A DNA stretch of 64,000 nt, from the NCBI RefSeq assembly GCF_024713975.1, contig NC_091107.1, positions 15,117,501-15,181,500 of the forward strand. Direction: 5' to 3'. Each line of letters opens with the position of its first letter. The first letter of the stretch is position 1. The position numbers and the translations under genes were made by a program. The notes beneath the pieces were generated by a model. It did not search any database, was not told the origin of the DNA, and worked only from the letters and a program-made list of their open reading frames with translations. Below are positions 51,900 through 64,000 of this stretch, in pieces. This DNA comes from Paralichthys olivaceus (lineage: Eukaryota; Chordata; Actinopteri; Pleuronectiformes; Paralichthyidae).

Positions 51900-52372
51900 C
51901 CTCCCGGTCACTGAAGGTTTCTCTCGGTTGTGTTGAACAGCCGACTGCTTATGCTGCTGCTGCCGTCGTTAGCCGAGTATTGAGCTACCAGCTGACCTAC
52001 TTTCCTCTGTTCTCAGCCACTCAGTCCTGTTTACAAGCCACTGCCAGCGGAGGATGTGGAGTACAGTGCCTGGAAAATAGACGGACACAGCCCACCAGGA
52101 CCACGAATGGGGGATCTTGTCGTGTGTTGTTGATAATTTGGGACTGTCACAGCCGCAGACAAGCTCACCGGCGATTAATAACAGCACGTTAATAACTTAG
52201 GCGTTGTTATACAATTTAACGCTTTCAGCGCTCTCGCCTGGTCGGTCCGACGCTGGTAGCTGCTGCGATCAGCTGCTATGTTGTAGTTTTTCATTTTCTT
52301 CCTTTAAAAAAATGACCGGATCGCTGAAAGTTAAATGTGGATTTTTGTTTCTGCTGGAGAGTCGCTTTCAAG
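51900..52372 (+). promoter_or_regulatory. Possible alternative promoter and first exon of npas2
   Basis: Locally raised CpG content within an AT-rich intron, ending in TTTCAAG before a strong donor GTACGT at 52373. A short frame starting at 52312 (MTGSLKVKCGFLFLLESRFQ) would run out of frame into the coding exon at 57636 and stop, so if used it is an upstream frame, not the NPAS2 N-terminus. Transcription is not shown. Confidence 0.35.
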
Positions 52373-55300
52373 GTACGTGCGATTTCATTTGAGCTTTGAG
52401 TTTCGCGTCTCCTCTGCTGACAAGAGCGCAAAATGTTGTCGTGTCGCTGCCACCCGTTTGCACTGTGCGTAACATCAAAGTTCATGAGTGGCCTCTCTGC
52501 AGATTAAAGTAGAGTTAGCCGATCACACGATTAGCTCCTGTCAATACCTAGTTAATCATTGTCTACCAGAGCCAGACTGTGGAGGCTCAACATATACTGT
52601 ATTTTTGGCAGATATGGGAGTCTGTGTGTCAGCAGCTACATAAACCCCAGCGCTCTTGAACGTTGCTTGCGTGTTTTCAGCTCTCAGTCATCAAGTGCCC
52701 TGATTACAACGTTTAAATAACCTATTTTCCTCACTGTAGCACCACTGCTGATGACATTCATAGCAAAACACTGGAGGGATATATTCGTTAATGCCTCTTG
52801 CCAGATAGCCAAATGTGAAATGTCACAGGAAAAGATATCCTTAAATAATTTCTCAGCAGGCTTAGGTCAGGCTGATGTTACCCAACCTGGCAGCTTTACG
52901 TCTACTGGAGTTCACATTTCTCTGGCTAACCTGCTGTTTTCTTGTCCTTAAGGCATTTTATGCTTCTCTTGTGCAGCTGACATGGTTTTCCTCTGTTTGA
53001 CCCTGGGATGAAGTGTGGCAGAATTACTTATTTACCATGTACATACTAGGAAGCAAGGTTCATTGAGTTCATTTATTGCCCTGCCAGTGTTTTTCATTTG
53101 TAGGTGTGTAACCAATAGAAGTGCCTCCTGTTTCCTTATCACTGAAGGGGGAGCTTCCCTTCTCTAGAAATCATGTCAGAAAGCTGAGACACTATCTTAT
53201 GTAAATTTAGAAATTGACCTGTTAATAATGATGAAATGGATTTTAAAGCATTCAGAAATGTTGTTTATGTTTCCACTTTCTGTGTGTATGTGGTTTATAT
53301 GGGCTTTTAAGTTAATATGACTGAGGTTAATATTTAACCACTATAACCATCTAATGGGGAAATAAAGCAAGTGAATGAATTATAATTGTGTACAAATATG
53401 ATTTTAGATTACATACAGCCCAAGCCAATGAAAACAGACTGAGATATGTTAAAACAAAAGTTTATCCTTGAGTAAGTACCACAAATATAGTTTTTCATGT
53501 TTTATGGACATTGCACAGTTAAGCAATAGTGATTTTATGAATTTCTCTAAAAAAAAGAAATAAAAATTTCCAGATTGACTGAAACTAAGTCATGTGTTTA
53601 CCTGACAACTTGACCTGCTGCCTCAAAACCAGATGCAGGTGGTCTGGAAATGTAAACTTTTAGACAAGCAGACAGTAGCATCCCCGACTGGCAAGTAGCC
53701 TGAACAAATAACCCTAAGGTACTCATCCATCAGCACAAGAGAGGTAAAAACAGTGTGAGCTAGAATAATACAATAACTTTTGAAAGGCTGTTATTGGCTT
53801 TCAGAAAGCTTTCACGTAGCTTTTTCTCACTACTAGCTCTCACTGTGTCGTTGAGTGAGGGAGTGAGTGAGGGAAAGAGCAGGTGAAACATCATAAACCC
53901 AGTGAAAATGTTGTCTCTTGGTAACATTAGTGGTCAGCAACATGTAATTGGTGGATTTATTGTTATTCCAGGGAGAAGATTTTTCAGTACCACTTTTAAA
54001 AAGCCATGTATGTTACAGGCTTTCACTTCAATTTGCCATTTAGTGACATGGAAATAACATGGCCAACATTGTGTTGATGAACATTTATTGTGAGTTTTCA
54101 ATCTGGAGATTTTAGTAGATTCAAATTTGCCCATGTTTGGTCTAGAATTTGATTTATTGTTTTTACAAATTTTTTATAATTGCTTTATATTACATTACTA
54201 GATACTTTCTCCACCATTAATTAAGCCATTTTTTACAACTAAATAAAAAAATGGGATTTGGGAAACACAGATTGGCATTTTATGGCTCAAACAACTAATT
54301 GATTGATTAAGAAAATAATCATTAATTGCAATCCTACTGTAAAATATAGACATTATTTTGGCTGATCCAGCAATTTTTTGTTTTATTTATACAATACACT
54401 GATGAAAATAATACTGCTTCTGAAAAATGTCTCTTGATGTGCATTATTCACATTATTAGTAATGATCCCAAAATATCCTCAATATGCCTGAAGATAGATG
54501 TAAGTGGTAACATCCCTGACAGCTGTAAAATGTCCATAGTCTCTCCCTCAGAAAAAAACAAAGTAAAGAAAAATCCCAGTTGAAATATTAATAAACTAGG
54601 TCCATTTAGATGCAAGGTAATTGTGGAAGCTCTAACTCTAATTTGTTCCATATATTAAGGTCAATATAATTATATAGTTCTTTGCCAGTACAAGGGATAT
54701 TCACCATTTTGTCCTATATTCTAAAATAGATGAACAAAGCAGGTTTTCTGTGGTCTGTGGGTTTACAGTAGATTACAGATAAATGCACTGCTGTATGAAT
54801 TACTCAGGAAACAATCCACAGTTCTTTGAGGTGAAAAGTCAGGCCTTTATTCTCATTTAATGAAGGAGAATTAAATGTATATGTGACCAAATGCTGTGTC
54901 ATCAATATTAAATCCTCTTGAGTTGACGATGACACATTGGCATGTCAGCCACACCCCATGCACTGACGTAAAACAGTATTTTGTCTTGAGAAATAACTGC
55001 TGTCAGAATCTTTCATCTGTGCCCGTGTCATTCACCAGCCATTGTGAGTTTACAGTTATTGACACTATCACCTTTTTGCACAAGTGATATAATCCACCAA
55101 TTACTCAAAGATAGTCAAAGGTTTTCATAATCCGTGAATGATCTGTCACATGACGGTGTTGTAGTATTTAAAATTTTAGTATTTACGAGATAACACACAG
55201 CTACCTGAGGGAATGTGGCTGCAGCATGTGAGTAACTCAGTGCTACTCAGTATAATTGTGCGTTTCAGAGAAAGGCAAAGAAACAAAAGTGTAGAGGAAA

Positions 55301-56701
55301 TTTAAGCTTTGCAGATGTGCTTTTATTATTCCTGCTGTGGAATATTATAACCTCAACAGCGAACGAGCTGTCTAGTGTCAGGAAGTGACACTGCCAGACT
55401 TTTTCACATCAAATTCATCAGATGTTTTCAATGACTGCACAATGGTGTTTGGAATAAAAAAAGACTGGTTGTAACTTTTAAGATTGACTAGAAGATGTTG
55501 AGCAATACAACACTGGGTGCAAACATTAAACATGTAAGAGCTGTTTGCCTTAGGAAAGCTTGTAAATATATTTACTGGGCTTTAAATTAAAAATACAAGT
55601 GGACAGCATTATCCCACGAGAGCTTTTAGGTAGGGAAGGTGGAGTGTGAGACATTTTGGCAGCAGGTTTTTTTTTTCTCCATTAAATATTTTAATATGTA
55701 TTTTAAATAAAGCGCTGTAATTCCTGTATATAGTTTCCTCTGTGGAAGGTTATGACCAATAAGAAAGTCTGCATGTTTTTTATAGCCTACACAGAGTTTG
55801 GTTGTGAACTTGAACATGACCGTACTGCCTTCTACCATGAGTTCAGGTGGCTGGTTAAAGGCTTTAAATACCTGAGGGCACAAGTGTAACTAGACTCTGA
55901 TGTTGTCTAGCTGTTAACCTTTCAAGGTGTGGTTTAACCTCAATACATTATAAGAATAGAGGCTGAAATGTGAGGTTTCATTTTACATGATGTTGGAGGG
56001 TGAAGAAATCCCTGATGCACCAAAAACTGTGCATTTCTTGAGTAGATTTTTAATTTTACCAGTAAATTCAATTATCAGTGGACAGCAATGCAGGGAATGC
56101 AGAAGTTATGTTTCGGATCATGCATTAGTGTTACCCTCAGAGATAACATTTTATTTTGGTGCTTTGTATGAATAGATAGTCAGGGTTAGTTTGGGAAACA
56201 TCAATATAATAATGGTCCATTTGAATGATTCTCACATGTTTGTGTATGTTCAGGACATGGGATGGAGGGAGGAGTAGGTGGTTTGTGTGCATTTAACTGC
56301 AGCCGAACAGAGCTCCAGTCTGTGAGCTCTTGGTTTGGATTAGGTGGCTCTTACTACACAGTGTTATCAAAAAGAGGTTTCGTCTTCAGACTCATTTTTC
56401 TAGGTCAGGGGAGCTCCTTCTGTGCAACAACACTTCTTTTGTGATGAAGTACAGTACTCAGATGGAGGCTGAAGGGGGTTTATGTACTTTACATTGTGTT
56501 ATAGGTGCATCACACCCTATATCCTTATTGTTAAAGAGGATGGATGATTTTCATAGATGTCTGGAGGATCTTATGTATTTCCCTTAAATCAGGTCTCATA
56601 GAAAAAGCCTTCCTACAATATGTTAACATGAGTTCATAAAGCACTGTTATCATCCTCACAACATGTCTTTCAGGTTGTCATCAGTTTGTCTATGTTCACA
56701 G
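52373..56701 (+). other. npas2 intron
   Basis: AT-rich sequence without a supported exon. It ends in TCTATGTTCACAG before the first coding exon. Confidence 0.45.
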
Positions 56702-56844
56702 GACTTGGCGTTTCTTTGGTGGACTGGAGGCAGTGGTGGGTAGCTGGTCCTTGGTAGGATTTTCCAAAAGAGTGTTCAGACAAGGTCAGCGCGGATGGGA
56801 CTTATAGGACTTCAGAAAGGGCCTGGTTGGGAAAGGGTGTGAGA

Positions 56845-63274
<6,430 letters not shown>

Positions 63275-64000
63275 GTGAGTCATTCTCTGCTCCCTAAAGT
63301 GCTAACTCACTCAACACTAAGTCAATATGTACAGTTATCCTGCTCCTGTATGGCTGCAGGAACCACCGTCATTAACATTTAAGAAAATAAAAAGGTTGAG
63401 CCTTTGTATTTTAATCTGAAAATATCTTGTGATCAGATTTAAAACCTCTTTACACAAACAGATCATAAGTCAATAAAACACCCACTGTTACATATGTGGA
63501 TGATGATGCATCTATGATTAAATGTTTCCAAGGTTTACTTTAGCCTGGCCTGTTTGTCTGAGCCTCCAGTCTCTCTGACTTCATCTGCTCTTCCACCAGC
63601 CACCCCTGCTGCTGTTGTCATCTTCCCTTCACCTATCATCAGTGTTTCATTTTTTTCAAAGAAATTTTTTCAAAACTATAGGCAATAGACTTTAACAATA
63701 GAAGAAAGGTAATGTATAAGTTTAAGGCAGAAGAAAATCTGTGGATATTCTTTTTAGGATGAAATGGAAGTATTTTGAAAGAGAAGAGACTGTAGAGTTA
63801 AATATTAATAAGCATTATGTAGCACAGTGTTTTCTTTCTGAGTTATGAAACATATTTTCCATTTCATCCAGTTACTATGCCTCAGCAGCAGCAGAGCTTT
63901 GTGTTTGGGTTGTCCTTCCATCCATCCTATTCTCATGAATGAGATATCTCAAGAACACCTTAAGGGAATTTCTTCAAACTTCGCACAAACGTTAACTTGG
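63275..64000 (+). other. npas2 intron to the right edge
   Basis: Follows the donor at 63275. A possible acceptor at about 63600 would begin with Ser-Thr-Pro, as expected for the next NPAS2 exon, but the following codons do not match and no donor is seen. I do not call an exon. Confidence 0.45.

Noticed and set aside
52312-52372. MTGSLKVKCG... as an alternative NPAS2 N-terminus
   Set aside because: Joined to the exon at 57636 it reads out of frame and meets a stop after a few codons.
63600-63690. Possible next npas2 exon after the CCACCAG acceptor
   Set aside because: Only Ser-Thr-Pro fits; the following residues are hydrophobic, a stop follows, and no donor is seen.

Overview
The window is nuclear DNA from a ray-finned (teleost-type) fish. 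Its genes are split by many short GT-AG introns, the proteins are vertebrate Rag GTPase, ESCRT-III, TENT5, BRWD and CLOCK/NPAS2 family members, and the spacers hold fish-type repeats (an L2-like LINE remnant, a MITE, CA/TG microsatellites). There is no operon structure, rRNA, CRISPR array or convincing tRNA. I built the gene models by hand from splice sites, reading phase and recall of family proteins; no alignment was run.

Layout from left to right. (1) rraga, Rag GTPase A/B, minus strand, nine coding exons, 829-3655, complete at 315 aa. (2) chmp1b, ESCRT-III subunit, minus strand, eight coding exons, 5742-9066, complete at 200 aa. (3) A CpG-rich divergent promoter region, about 9070-9900. 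(4) tent5d-like nucleotidyltransferase, plus strand, one coding exon, 12883-15201, 772 aa, with a noncoding 5' exon ending at 9896. (5) brwd3, minus strand, 40 coding exons, 20551-32918, complete at 1804 aa, convergent with tent5d. (6) Spacer 33.06-37.08 kb. (7) The 5' part of npas2, plus strand: noncoding promoter-like exons near 37.1-37.5 kb and 51.9-52.4 kb, then thirteen coding exons from 56845 to 63274 (bHLH, PAS-A, PAS-B). The gene runs off the right edge.

The neighbourhood TENT5D - CHMP1B - BRWD3 is the one I know from mammalian Xq21, where mouse has an X-linked Chmp1b2. The fish chmp1b and rraga both keep introns, while mammalian CHMP1B and RRAGA are intronless. This locus therefore looks like the ancestral, pre-retroposition state of chmp1b at least.

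Rag GTPases (lysosomal amino-acid sensing), CHMP1B (endosomal sorting), TENT5 (mRNA poly(A) extension), BRWD3 (chromatin reading and ubiquitin ligase substrate receptor) and NPAS2 (circadian transcription factor) are separate housekeeping or regulatory genes, not a pathway cluster. I found no previously undescribed multi-gene system. The most interesting points are a 390-residue acidic insertion and an altered catalytic motif in TENT5D, a poly-glutamate tract in BRWD3 where I recall a basic Gly/Arg-rich tract in human, a perfect 47-bp-arm hairpin at 33940-34039, a second 36-bp-arm hairpin at 4765-4846, MiT/TFE-like sites in the rraga and chmp1b promoters, and an N-terminal extension and longer bHLH loop in NPAS2.
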